Shown: positions 54,612 through 64,000 of the stretch, in pieces | How positions within the stretch are numbered: the first letter of the stretch is position 1 | Layout of the letters: every line of letters starts with the position of its first letter | Assembly: GCA_032158295.1 (NCBI GenBank) | Contig: CM063257.1 | Span: 13,347,303-13,411,302, forward strand | DNA: 64,000 nt | Direction of reading: 5' to 3' | Source of the DNA: Pycnopodia helianthoides | Lineage: Eukaryota; Echinodermata; Asteroidea; Forcipulatida; Asteriidae | Notes under the pieces: model-generated | Databases searched by the model: none | What the model was told of the DNA's origin: nothing | What the model saw: only the letters and a program-made list of their open reading frames with translations | Made by a program: the position numbers and the translations under genes

Positions 54612-57114
54612 GTGAGTAAAATTGGTTACATTCATCGTAAAAAGAACAATTACTTTTAATTCAATTCAATTCAATTCAATTCAATTAATCTATCATCATG
54701 TGAAAACACATACATATGTTAACCATTGTATCGCATTTAAAAAATAATACATCAACACTTTTAACAACATCACAGTTAGACAACTATTTACACCAAAGTA
54801 AAAAGAGAGTCCCAACTAAAACACGAGCCTAAAAGTTTGAAAAAGGGTTGTCTTATAAAACTAATATTAAAACTATGGATGTCACTGGGTAGGAAGGATT
54901 TTGTTTAATATGTTTGTCTTAAGGGCAAGTTGTCGATTTACACAGAGAGAAAAAATCACACAGCTAGTGAAAAATTATACCCTGTTTTAGATGTAGCAGG
55001 TGAAGCTCAAAAGAATTAGGTACAACTTTCTGTTTGGTTAAATCTTACTAAATAGTTGTGTAAAACTTTACCTCAATATTGGGTAGTTTTGTTTACTGAA
55101 TTGTTGTGTAAACCCACTCATGTAAAATATTGAAGTAGGGGCTTTATTTCATTACCTTTTTAACAGGTATCTATTTACTCAATGCTATGTAAAAGGTCTT
55201 TAGAGTCTAACATCAATTAACACAACTGTATAATATGAGACTTGGTGAAAACACAACTTCAATTTCAAGATCAAATTCTATATTTTAGTTATTTTCGATT
55301 AACTAAGCTTAAAGGCATGAAAATACGGTTTCAAGAATACTGTTCCCGAATGGTGCGGTTTTGTTTTTGTTTTGTTTTTGTTTGTTTTTCACCTCCATAA
55401 ACAAATGTCAAAATTGTATGTTCTTATCGAACAGATCAGTTGCCGTGTTTATAGGGGGTGGGGCGGGGCGACATCTCCGACTTCAGAATGATCTCCTTTG
55501 CAGTCTGTCCGTATCAGAGCGAAAGACTCATCAAATTCTTGTTCTGTAAGACAGAAGCATGTAACTTAATAAAAACAGGGTCTCATAGAACTCACTCACA
55601 ACGCTACAATAACCACAGTATTACACAAAGGATTACGGATAAACATACCGGTATACGTTGCATGAGTACGTGCACATGAGGCCATTGTATTTTAAGGCCT
55701 ACACCTGATGAACACATTTTTAAAATGATTCATTGGTCAGAGATTACACTCTGCTAACAAGTCAGGTTAAATCTATCAATAAATATGTCAATAGTAATTA
55801 AGACTTTTTTCTGTGGTATTATTTACCCTCGAATGTCCCAGTTTAGTCACTCAATTTCCACTCCTGACGTTTTAGCTTGCATCACCTCCATTTCGTTTGC
55901 TGTGTCAGCTGACAAAACGCACACGGCGGATTTTACACATTCTTCGATAGCTTAAAAGGCACACATGTAAACTTTTACATGTATTCGGGAACTTTTTCAC
56001 ACCTCATGTAAATTGCCCGTTTTACTCACAACACGTGTTTTATTTTTCAAATACCCCAATTTGTTTTATTTATTTTGTCGATGACTCTTTTTTACTTAAA
56101 TTTTGTATTTTCTTACCCAAAGTCTTTAACATAACATTTTTTAACATTCATTTTCTGAATCATACCTGATCTATTAGTTACAATCAATGAATGTAGAAGT
56201 TGTTTGCTATCATACATATTACTTTATTTTTCTTCATTTTTTTTTTCTGATGAAGCTACCATCTATTGTCAGCACCTATGATTCTGCTGGCGTTTTTAAC
56301 AACACGTTGAAGTTTATTCCAGTTATGTGCAGTCAGTGATTGAAACCAAGCGACTGAACAGAAAGTTAATAATGATTGAATAAGTACTCTGATAAAACAA
56401 ATTTAAAACTCTGGTGTTCACATTTTAGTATTTGAGTTAAACTTACTAAACGTAAGTGCTGTTAGTTTTGTATGTATATTATAAACATTAGTAGTGTTGG
56501 AGTTCAACTGGTTATCGACTACTCTACCGAGTTAGCTGTAGGCCTACTCAATTACTATTTCAACAGACACATCATTAACATTAACTGGTTGAACGACCTG
56601 TTTGTTGAAATTGTAATGACATTATTTCTTCTATTTTCCTTCTTCTTTTATTTTACGTTGAGGATTATCTTTTGTTGGGTACAACAATTAACAAATTTAT
56701 AGATGTGAGCTTATTTTCATATTCCTAATGATCACATCGGGAGTTGTAGTTTTAACCATAGCACTCGAAGCACTATGTATGGTTGAATTAGTTGTAAACA
56801 AATCTAACGTATGGAATTATAGACCTTTCTATTGCAACGTCACAGCCCGAGTTTTTGCCAACCAAGGTTGGAAAACTATGGAAAGCCATAAATGCAAAGC
56901 AAAAACGATAGCCTCAGTTTGTAACAATGTTACATAAATATTCAAAAATACTGTTGAATTTGTTGAAAACAAATCAACTATTGGGATGTATTTGTGTCAA
57001 CTAAAAATGTGCAAAAGTGATGAAATTTGTCAGATTGTCTGTTAACACGATTAAATGTTTTGCCAACATTCGGCTGTCCACGCCAACCAGCGCGGTTTGT
57101 TTATCAACAATGGA
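54612..57114 (+). other. Gene E intron 1, first part
   Basis: (AATTC)n tract at 54656-54690 right after the exon. 56820-56965 is a copy of the dispersed repeat at 36080. AT-rich elsewhere. No exon found. Confidence 0.5.
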
Positions 57115-57200
57115 AAGGTCTATATAACTACCATTCGCATCACATGTGTGGCAGTAATTCTTGGCTTCGTAGCCAGTTGCGCCATCAACGGCGGATTGTC
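57115..57200 (-). repeat. Dispersed repeat E, inverted partial copy
   Basis: Antiparallel to 57870-57950: GTGTGGCAGTAATTCTTGGC and TTCGTAGCCAGTTGCGCC match the reverse complement of the GGCTACGAAGCCAAGCAATA segment. A GTCGTGTCGTGCCGT-rich stretch follows to about 57385. Confidence 0.65.
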
Positions 57201-57869
57201 GAGTCGTACCGTTGGGTCGAATCGTCTGATATTTGTGTACTGTTTGTATGGGGCCAGCATATTGCTGCGTCATGCCGTTGTACAGTCACATCGTGCCGTA
57301 GCATTATCGCATTGTCGCATAATTAACTCCGGGTTCCTGGCCATTGTCAACGGTGCATTGTCGTGTCGTGCCGTCGTATAGTCGCATTTTACACTATCCA
57401 GTGTTTCACCAATACAACGTGCAAGTCTCTAATGTGTCGAAAAACAGAAAACAAGTCACCAAAGACTAAACTATATTTTTGAAACTAATCAAAGCTTCTT
57501 TTAAATTCTGTTTCAACAATATTCTTGAAAGCGAATTTTTTGAAATACAATTTTTTTTTTTTTTTCGAATTAAATATTTCAACGCAACTTTTTTACTTTC
57601 CTAACAATAAATAACATGTTGTGTAGAGCCATAAGGTACGCTAAAATACAATATTTAAAGAAATGGAAACGCGTACACGTAAAACTTGATGTAGTTGGTG
57701 TGTGTTGGGAGGGGGGAGGGTAGGGAAAACTGTTCTTTTCAGCCTGGCGTCGTAACCCGATATTCAAAGGTCCAGTAAAGAGGTTCTACCTTGTTTCTGA
57801 AAGACTGGGCAAAGTTCTGCAAAATTGTTCCCTTTTCCCTTTCCTAAATGTGTTGCAAGGTCATGACGG

Positions 57870-58040
57870 CGCAAGTGATGGCTACGAAGCCAAGCAATAC
57901 TGCCATACATGTGACGCGTAAATGGCAGTTACGGAATTCCATACCATAGGAGGTCAGTCCCCTTTGTGTACATGATTTATTCCATTTAGAACTAGACACC
58001 CTCACTGGGCTTCTTCGGGCGAAGGGTTCATTTTTGCGTA
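57870..58040 (+). repeat. Dispersed repeat E, copy split by a minisatellite
   Basis: Matches 44965-45135 (CATACATGTGACGCGTAAAT; CACTGGGCTTCTTCGGGCGA) up to the point where the other copies read TTGCTTGTTTGTTTATTTG; the match resumes at about 58685 (TTCACAAACACATC). Confidence 0.75.
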
Positions 58041-58682
58041 TTTGGGGTGTTTGTTGGGGTGTTTGTTGGGGTGTTGTTGGGGTGTTTGTTGGGGTGTTTG
58101 TTGGGTGTTTGTTGGGTGTTTGTTGGGGTGTTTGTTGGGGTGTTTGTTGGGGTGTTTGTTGGGGTGTTTGTTGGGGTGTTTGTTGGGTGTTTGTGGGGTG
58201 TTTGTTGGGTGTTTGTTGGGGTGTTTGTTGGGGTGTTTGTTGGGGTGTTTGTTGGGGTGTTTGTTGGGGTGTTTGTTGGGGTGTTTGTTGGGGTGTTTGT
58301 TGGGGTGTTTGTTGGGGTGTTTTGTTTGGGGTGTTTTGTTGGGGTGTTTGTTGGGGTGTTTGTTGGGGTGTTTGTTGGGGTGTTTGTTGGGGTGTTTGTT
58401 GGGGTGTTTGTTGGGGTGTTTGTTGGGGTGTTTGTTGGGGTGTTTGTTGGGGTGTTTGTTGGGGTGTTTGTTGGGGTGTTTGTTGGGGTGTTTGTTGGGG
58501 TGTTTTGGTTTGTGGGGTTTTGTTGGGGTGTTTGTTGGGGTGTTGGGGTGTTTGTTGGTGTGTTTGTTGGGGTGTTTGTTGGGGTGTTTGTTGGGGTGTT
58601 GGGTTGTTTGTTTGTCTGTGTGTTTGTTCGGGGTGTAGGGTTGTTGGGGTGTTGTTAGTTTGTTTGTTGGGGTGTTTGTTTG
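58041..58682. repeat. 12-bp minisatellite, GGGGTGTTTGTT
   Basis: About 50 units, mostly perfect, with a few 1-5 base variants. All six frames look open (Val-Gly/Cys-Leu repeats forward, Thr-Pro-Gln-Gln repeats in reverse) because 12 is a multiple of three and the unit has no stop; these are not genes. Confidence 0.97.
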
Positions 58683-58749
58683 CTTGTTTGTTCACAAACA
58701 CATCTATATTCCCCACAGTAAATGAAACCATTAAATGACCATAATGCAA

Positions 58750-59089
58750 AGCGCAAGGTTGTTCTTCTTTGAATGCTTTAATAAGAACACCATATTTATA
58801 CGCATAGCATTTTCCAGCATAAAACTGACAGTGTCTTCATAATATTTCAGAGACGATTTGAATTGTTTCTGCGCTGTTTTTACGCTTACATCAAATGTAT
58901 CACCGTTGAGTGTAATACCCTTTTTCTATTAAAACAAATGTTGAGACTTAATCTTGACTCAGTTCAACATATATAATTTCATTGGACTTCCATTGCATAA
59001 GATTGGGAGGAAATAAATCATAAGAATTAATTAATTACAGTTAATACATAATTAAAAAAGTAGGTTTTGTTTTATGTTCGAATGTACAG
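58750..59089 (+). other. Gene E intron 1, last part
   Basis: 58945-59045 repeats the 46530-46640 segment. It ends at the acceptor GAATGTACAG of the next exon. Confidence 0.55.
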
Positions 59090-59220
59090 CTCCAAGGGAT
59101 TGTTCTGAGATTCATGCGAGGGGTGTATCGATGAGTGGCGTGTACACGGTTCAACCTCTAGACTCCGGTGAGGCTTTCAAGGTGTATTGTGATATGGAGA
59201 CAGACGGTGGTGGATGGACG
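59090..59220 (+). CDS. Gene E, fibrinogen-like domain exon 1
   Basis: Acceptor AATGTACAG, donor GTAAGA, entry phase 1, exit phase 0. It encodes PRDCSEIHARGVSMSGVYT, QPLDSGEAFKVYCDMETDGG and GWT. Open, both Cys present. The closest paralogue is gene A exon 1, with a few replacements (HARG for LARG, FKVYC for FQVYC). Confidence 0.88.
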
Positions 59221-59344
59221 GTAAGATAACATGCTAGTGAACGAATGAGGGTACTTTCAATCTCTAAGAGTGTATTTGTCAAACAGAAGATTTGTTATCA
59301 AATTAAAGACATGGAAATAAAAAAAAAAAACATTCCTTTGACAG

Positions 59345-59605
59345 GTTTTCCAGCGGCGCCATGACGGCAGTGTTGATTTCTTTTTGGACTTTGCCAGCTA
59401 CAGCCGGGCTTTGGGAATCTAGAGGGAGAGTTTTGGCTCGGTAATGACAACCTACACCGTCTGACCGCTCAGGGCAATTACACACTACGCGTTGACCTCG
59501 CATCTTTCGATGATGATACCGCCTATGCCGTCTATGACTCGTTCAACATCGCCGATGTGAGTGACAACTACAGGCTGACTTATGGGAGTTATTCAGGAAC
59601 AGCAG
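59345..59605 (+). pseudogene. Gene E, fibrinogen-like exon 2, 1-bp deletion in a G run
   Basis: 261 bp instead of 262. The paralogues read AGCCGGGGCTTTGGG; here AGCCGGGCTTTGGG (near 59407), which makes GGA ATC TAG a premature stop after FASYSRALGI. Downstream of the break the sense is intact ([35 protein letters not shown]) and the donor GGTAATA is normal. Because the change is in a homopolymer of a clean exon, an assembly error is as likely as true decay. Confidence 0.85.
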
Positions 59606-60032
59606 GTAATAAAACACTCGATATGGTCAGCGATTGTTTCGCTTTGTGGAATTTGAACAAACTCAAGTCAATCTCAGTATTCGGATTCCCTACTTTTTAC
59701 TTGCCATCAGTAAACTAAGGCAGTCTAGGTGCCTTGGCATTTACTTTAGAATGCGACTAATTGGATATGTAACGTGTTACTTTAGATTCAGCAAACATGT
59801 ATAGATATTGCTATATACTGGTTCGAATCATACCTGATGTGACTGGGGATTGTGTGACTCGGAAAGCACTAAAAGGGTTTTAACAATAGGAAATTGTTTA
59901 TTTCAAACAAATGTGTTTAATTGAATTTTGTTTTAATTTAAAATAATTAATTTTCAAACTTATCCTCTTTTCTCTTTCGGTCTTTGACCACCAGATACGA
60001 GTTAAAAGTTTTTGTCATTTTTTTTCGAACAG
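59606..60032 (+). other. Gene E last intron
   Basis: Matches the gene B, C and D introns over most of its length. It ends in the strong acceptor TTTTTTTTCGAACAG, which gene D has lost. Confidence 0.7.
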
Positions 60033-60283
60033 GTGATTCGCTAAGAAACTACAACATCAATAACCAAGCCTTCTCGACCAAAGACATGGACAACGATGAA
60101 TCGGGCATAAACTGTGCCGTGGATCGCCGCGGGGCATGGTGGTACAGGGGCTGCACTCGAGTCAATTTAAACGGGCTGTACCGCGGCGAAGGAGTGAGTA
60201 CTCATCAGGCAGTCTTTTGGTACGGATTTAAGGGCATTTACTCACTCAAATATACAGACATGAAATTAAGGTTGAACTCTTAA
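60033..60283 (+). CDS. Gene E, fibrinogen-like domain exon 3 and stop
   Basis: 251 bp, entry phase 1, stop TAA at 60281. It encodes GDSLRNYNINNQAFSTKDMD, NDESGINCAVDRRGAWWYRG and CTRVNLNGLYRGEG, ending MKLRLNS. The calcium loop DMDND is kept; the normally following Glu-Trp is Glu-Ser and the GGC before the fourth Cys is RGC. Polyadenylation signal AATAAA at 60353. Confidence 0.88.
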
Positions 60284-60665
60284 AACCAGAACTAAGAAAT
60301 GGTAATTATTGAAGCAACATTTATTCGTAATTTTAGTTCAATACTCACTGATAATAAAATAAAAATCACACCAGAACAGACCATCCAGAGATGTATTTCA
60401 GAAAATGTATTTGAAGCCCGATAACACGCACAATACCTCCTGGCAAAATATGAAAGGTTTGTTGTTTGTTTTCACTTGCCATCATCGGGATGCAACTTTC
60501 ACAGATTGGTTGTATGGTAAATGAATTTAAAACTTGTGGCTGCGATTTATTTTCAATTTTCTGAAGACATTGTGCAGCTTGGTAATGTTGTTAGTCACAA
60601 CTAAAACTTTCCAGTAATCTACCAAGAATGTCCTGAAATCTCCGTCTGCTAAACTCTCATTAAAA
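60284..60665 (+). repeat. 3' flank of gene E, first part
   Basis: Matches the gene B flank in inverse orientation (ATAATAAAATAAAAATCACA; TGCAACTTTCACAGATTGGT; AAGAATGTCCTGAAATCTCC) up to the insertion of TIR element copy 2. The flank resumes at 62630. Confidence 0.8.
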
Positions 60666-61636
60666 CCCTCGGGGAAGCAACGTGGTGAAAATATTCTCCA
60701 CATATTCCAATTATTGTTTTAACCTTTTTTTTTCAATGGGCCAACAAAGCCAAGATTATGTGTAATCCTCACCCCTGGTATACACCACAAGCCTGTAGAC
60801 TCCCATTGGCCAGGCTATAACCACTGCCGAGTTAAACATTTTGAATGACAACAATCCCAATATGGGCCATGTCTTTGTGCAGTAACTGGATATCGAATCC
60901 CTGCGTCGTGGGATCGTGGGGTCGGTGACCGCCCGGTTGTAAACAAATTGTTGTTACTAATTAACGGTACAGTCAAAAATCTTGATTTTTTTTAGGTGGT
61001 CTATTGGAACATAGCCGGATAACACTATAACCAGCTAATTTAGCTGGGGGTCAGTGTTCGACCGACAATAACCTTTAACTTTGAAGCCCCATTGAAATGA
61101 CTCACTGAAATGTGATACACCTCTAAGGGCATTCGATGCTATTCTCTGATCTCAGCCGCCGTTATTTCCAGGCACCCTGTCAGTCGTATCTCGATCTAGC
61201 AAATTGATAGACGCCAGCTGCACTCTAGACTATGTCTGGGTAGGGTTGGGTTGGGTTGGCCAAGTATACACAAAAACTTGTTTCTAAGAGGAACAAAACA
61301 GTGAAAAAACATGAACAAAGTTTGATTTTTTGTTTTTTCTTTTTTTTTTCATGAAAACGCCCGTGTGTCACCCCTTGAATTTCTTTTTGAATTTCTTTCT
61401 TTCTGAATATACTCTGGGCAATCCTAAGTAATAATAAACTGTTGGAAAACAGTTTGTGAACAGCCAACATTAGTTTACACGCATTTTGCTACCGGACGGT
61501 CGCCGACCGTTTCACCACGCGTTACTGCATGGCCAATACTGCAGCGCAGGTGAGCCAACTCCTTGTGCCATTATCTCTGTGTGTCAACCCCGTGCCGCCC
61601 AGAGCTAAAACAAGTCGTATATCCCAAGTCGTAAGG

Positions 61637-62472
61637 CCCCGTTTCCACTGGACCCCGCATTGATCGCGCAATTCGAGAAAAGGGCGATCAGACCCCACAA
61701 TTTCTCGAAAAGGGCAATCAAAGGGCGATCAAGCGTAAGTGGGAACGCAAGGGCGATCAGGATCAGACCCCGCAAATTTGATCCACCTCGGGAGTAGGAT
61801 TAAAGCGGGATCTGATCGCCCTTTTGGATTAATGGGCGATCAAAAGTCTATTGGGAACGCAAAGGGCGATCAGACCCCGCAATTTGAGGGCGAACATCCG
61901 GTCCGGTAGGCCCGAATGGCGCAAAAACGGTGTTCTTTTTTCTTCTATTCCCAGCACGCACCACGCATTTGGTCACATAAAAGAATTGCAAGTAAAGCAT
62001 AAAGCAGTATTGACGTCACGTGACGATACCAACCACACGTTCTGTACAACGCATCCACACTAAACCCAAACCCACGCAATTTTTTGGATGCATTGTACGT
62101 TCTTTCAAGATGGCAGCGCCAAGCAATAAACGTCCCATAAATTCGTCAAAAAAACAAAAACCCAAAAGATGAGAAGCGTGGCAAGCTCTGGTCGGACGAG
62201 GAGCTGGGAACTTTTTAGACATCTGGGCCAGTCAAGAAATTCAAAACAAACTGGACGGCACCGTGAGAAATAGCATAGTATTTCAGGTAATTGTGAGGAA
62301 GATGGGCGAAAGTGACCCGCGTTGGTGAACTTTTGATCTACTTCCGTTTACAAAAGGTGGATCAATGCGCGATCATACTCAAGTGGGAACGCGACCGCGA
62401 TTCACGTCTGCGACTAATCCTTTTGCGGGGTCAGGATCTTGTAATTGTGGATCCAGTGGGAACGCGGTCCAA
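61637..62472 (+). mobile_element. PIF/Harbinger-like element with a Myb/SANT-like relic
   Basis: Imperfect inverted ends GGCCCCGTTTCCACTGG (61637) and CCAGTGGGAACGCGGTCC (62472). Subterminal repeats of GGGCGATCAGACCCCGCAA are frequent, as expected for transposase-binding sites. It contains a decayed Myb/SANT-like frame at 62109-62325, the accessory gene of Harbinger elements. The DDE transposase is absent. Confidence 0.65.
62109..62325 (+). pseudogene. Myb/SANT-like DNA-binding domain relic
   Basis: ATG at 62109, then MAAPSNKRP, a basic stretch and, after a stop/frameshift, KRGKLWSDEELGTF, and after a second one LDIWASQEIQNKLDGTVRN and RKMGE. The pattern W-(S/T)-D-E-E...W...I...L...RN matches the Myb/SANT-like domain of Harbinger-type transposon proteins. 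It is broken in at least two places. Confidence 0.55.
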
Positions 62473-62629
62473 GACCGCGTTCGAACTCGAATTCACCATT
62501 TATGGGGATTAAAATTGCTTTGGGCTTGCAGGAGGGGATTATTGACCTAAAAATAAAACCTGAGAGGTGAAAAAATCCTCCACTTCTAGATCCACCCCGT
62601 TATACAAAAGTGCCCGCTTCTGCGAGGGT

Positions 62630-63708
62630 TAAATCGAAATACACACAATACTAGTGATGAAACCTAATCGGCTATTAAACTTGTTTCGCCAGTTATGACG
62701 TCATAAACCATGACAAGGTGTTTTATAGCTCTCACAATGAAGATATATTCATGTACCTGTCGTTAAAGCAATGAGTGCTTTGAGACGCTCGTTAAGTTGG
62801 GTGTGGTGATCATGCTGGATGAAACTTCTAGACGGTATGAATCAACGACTACCTTTTCAAAAACTCAATGTTGTATCAAACCTTGAATTGCGTTATATAA
62901 ATAATTGTAACTTTGCTGTATGAAAGTTTTCCGTTCTTGTTTGTTGATTGTTTGTTTGCTTGTGTTTTTTTTATTAATGAATGCATGCATCAAAATAAGA
63001 CGAAATCAATGTAAAACTTATATGGATATGTCATGGTTAATTAGTTTGTGTACATATCTATTGTGATTTAATGGAACATGTGGCAACAGTTTTATAAATA
63101 TAACCACTTTATTTCTGAATTACCTATGGAAAAAAGAGTGAATTGGTTTTCCTTCTTACGTGTTTGTATGGTTCACTGAGTGATAATGGATTATGTTTGT
63201 CAAATATTTTCATTTAAGGTTCTAACCATGTAATGCGTCTTCTTTTAGAACAAAGTTTAGATTGACGCTGAAAAGTTATTTTCTTCATCTTAGAATGCGT
63301 GTATTTCAACCGTGTTAATAAACTGGCACTCTTGGGTTTCAGGATCAGATAATGATCCGAGTAAAATGTCGTACGACGTTGTCTGATATTTTTTTGGGAA
63401 AATGTGAATTGACAACATTGGTAATGCTTTTTTTAATTTAAAACCACAAAGATTGATCCACAAGAAGTGTAAGTTCTGGTTTTAAACCTGAAGAATCGTA
63501 ACTGTTACAATGTCATGACAATTCCAATAAAAAACACATAGACAGTTTGTACGGCCTGGGGAAAAGCCTTATTATTACTTGAAAAGTTTATTTATAAACA
63601 AACGTATTCAAAAAAGACTTTACCAGCTATTGGGAAGATCTAGAGGTCTGTATATTTGTAATCCCAAGTGAAACATCAAGCCTAGAATTTTAGCAAATCT
63701 TTATCGGT
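62630..63708 (+). other. 3' flank of gene E, second part, then unassigned DNA
   Basis: 62660-62960 matches the gene B/C flanks inverted (GACAAGGTGTTTTATAGCTC; CATGCTGGATGAAACTTCTA). 62960-63708 is AT-rich without a recognised element and presumably holds the promoter of the broken exon at 63709. Confidence 0.6.
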
Positions 63709-63795
63709 ATGGGGCCATTTGTCTTACTCACGCTTGTTGTTACGAGTGTGAAGTCTCAGTTTGTAGGGAGACATGTTAGACATATCAATATATAA
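63709..63795 (+). pseudogene. Gene F, broken signal-peptide exon of another family member
   Basis: ATG at 63709 encodes MGPFVLLTLVVTSVKSQ, a signal peptide closely like those of genes C and D (MGPLVLFVLV; VTVKSQ), preceded by TTTTAGCAAA as in gene D. The frame ends at TAA 28 codons in, before any coiled coil. No donor is evident and no further exon lies in the window. Confidence 0.65.
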
Positions 63796-63849
63796 ATCGG
63801 TTGTCGGACACTGTGGTCCATGTCAGACTTAATGGTCTGTAACACATGT

Positions 63850-64000
63850 TTTCAACAATAACAATTGTCCCACCCCAGCCCTCCCTTAAACCCTGAACTT
63901 GTCTCTCTAGAAGGCGGGGCTTTCTGGAAGCGGCAGTCTGTTAACAATCTGTTGAGAGCAGAGCCAATTCGCTGACAAAGATTTTCCCCGGTTTCTTTCC
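63850..64000 (-). repeat. Dispersed repeat D, copy 2 (cut by window end)
   Basis: Antiparallel to 38500-38642: TGTCCCACCCCAGCCCTCCC, AGAAGGCGGGGCTTTCTGG and CAATCTGTTGAGAGC. Confidence 0.75.

Larger units (their letters stand above)
60666..62629 (+). mobile_element. TIR element, copy 2, with two nested insertions
   Basis: Ends CCCTCGGGGAAGC (60666) and GCGAGGGT (62629), flanked by TAAAA and TAAAT, close to a 5-bp target duplication. Its three surviving pieces, about 60666-60860, 61549-61635 and 62506-62629, match copy 1 (9781-10240) in order. They are separated by an unassigned insertion (60862-61548) and a Harbinger-like element (61637-62472). Confidence 0.75.

Noticed and set aside
58034..58749. 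Long open frames on both strands through the 12-bp repeat (Val-Gly/Cys-Leu-rich forward, Thr-Pro-Gln-Gln-rich reverse)
   Set aside because: A 12-bp unit without stop codons opens every frame; there is no start context, splice site or conservation, so these are low-complexity artefacts.

Overview
The window looks like genomic DNA from an invertebrate deuterostome, most likely an echinoderm and perhaps a sea star. This is inferred from intron-split secreted fibrinogen-related (FReD) genes, tRNA-derived SINEs, a tyrosine-recombinase retroelement and dense AT-rich repeats. There is no operon structure, and gene density is low. Every confident host exon belongs to one family: secreted proteins with a signal peptide, a heptad-repeat coiled coil, sometimes EGF-like modules, and a C-terminal fibrinogen-like domain built from three exons (about 44 + 87 + 84 residues, phases 1-0-1).

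Layout: 1-3.3 kb holds a minus-strand gag / reverse transcriptase-RNase H / tyrosine recombinase retroelement (DIRS/Ngaro type), cut by the left edge. Gene A (+, exons 3565-3701, 6176-6437, 7679-7932) has an intact fibrinogen-like domain. A LINE relic sits in its first intron and a foldback repeat in its second. From 8 to 21.8 kb there is no supported gene: MITEs, a 986-bp-class hAT-like element, a 650-bp satellite and (GT)n tracts. Gene B (-, 26796-22933) has an intact fibrinogen-like domain but its coiled-coil exon is cut at the 5' end. Gene C (-, 32621-28886) has an excellent signal-peptide and repeated coiled-coil exon but its fibrinogen-like exons are broken. B and C are tandem copies sharing their 3' flanks. 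From 32.6 to 39.7 kb there are diverged duplications and an inverted copy of the gene D promoter. Gene D (+, 40017-52913) has a signal/coiled-coil exon, three EGF exons (two created by a 5-kb tandem duplication) and a damaged fibrinogen-like part. Gene E (+, 54472-60283) has a 5'-cut coiled-coil exon and three fibrinogen-like exons, the middle one carrying a 1-bp frameshift. A broken signal-peptide exon at 63709 suggests that the cluster continues to the right.

If expressed, the products would be secreted oligomeric lectin-like recognition proteins: the coiled coil multimerises and the fibrinogen-like domain binds ligand. The main feature of the locus is exon-level birth and decay. Signal/coiled-coil exons, EGF exons and fibrinogen-like exons are separately duplicated, truncated or mutated, with mobile elements and satellites at several breakpoints. 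No single gene in the window is visibly complete from signal peptide to stop. Some single-base breaks could be assembly errors.
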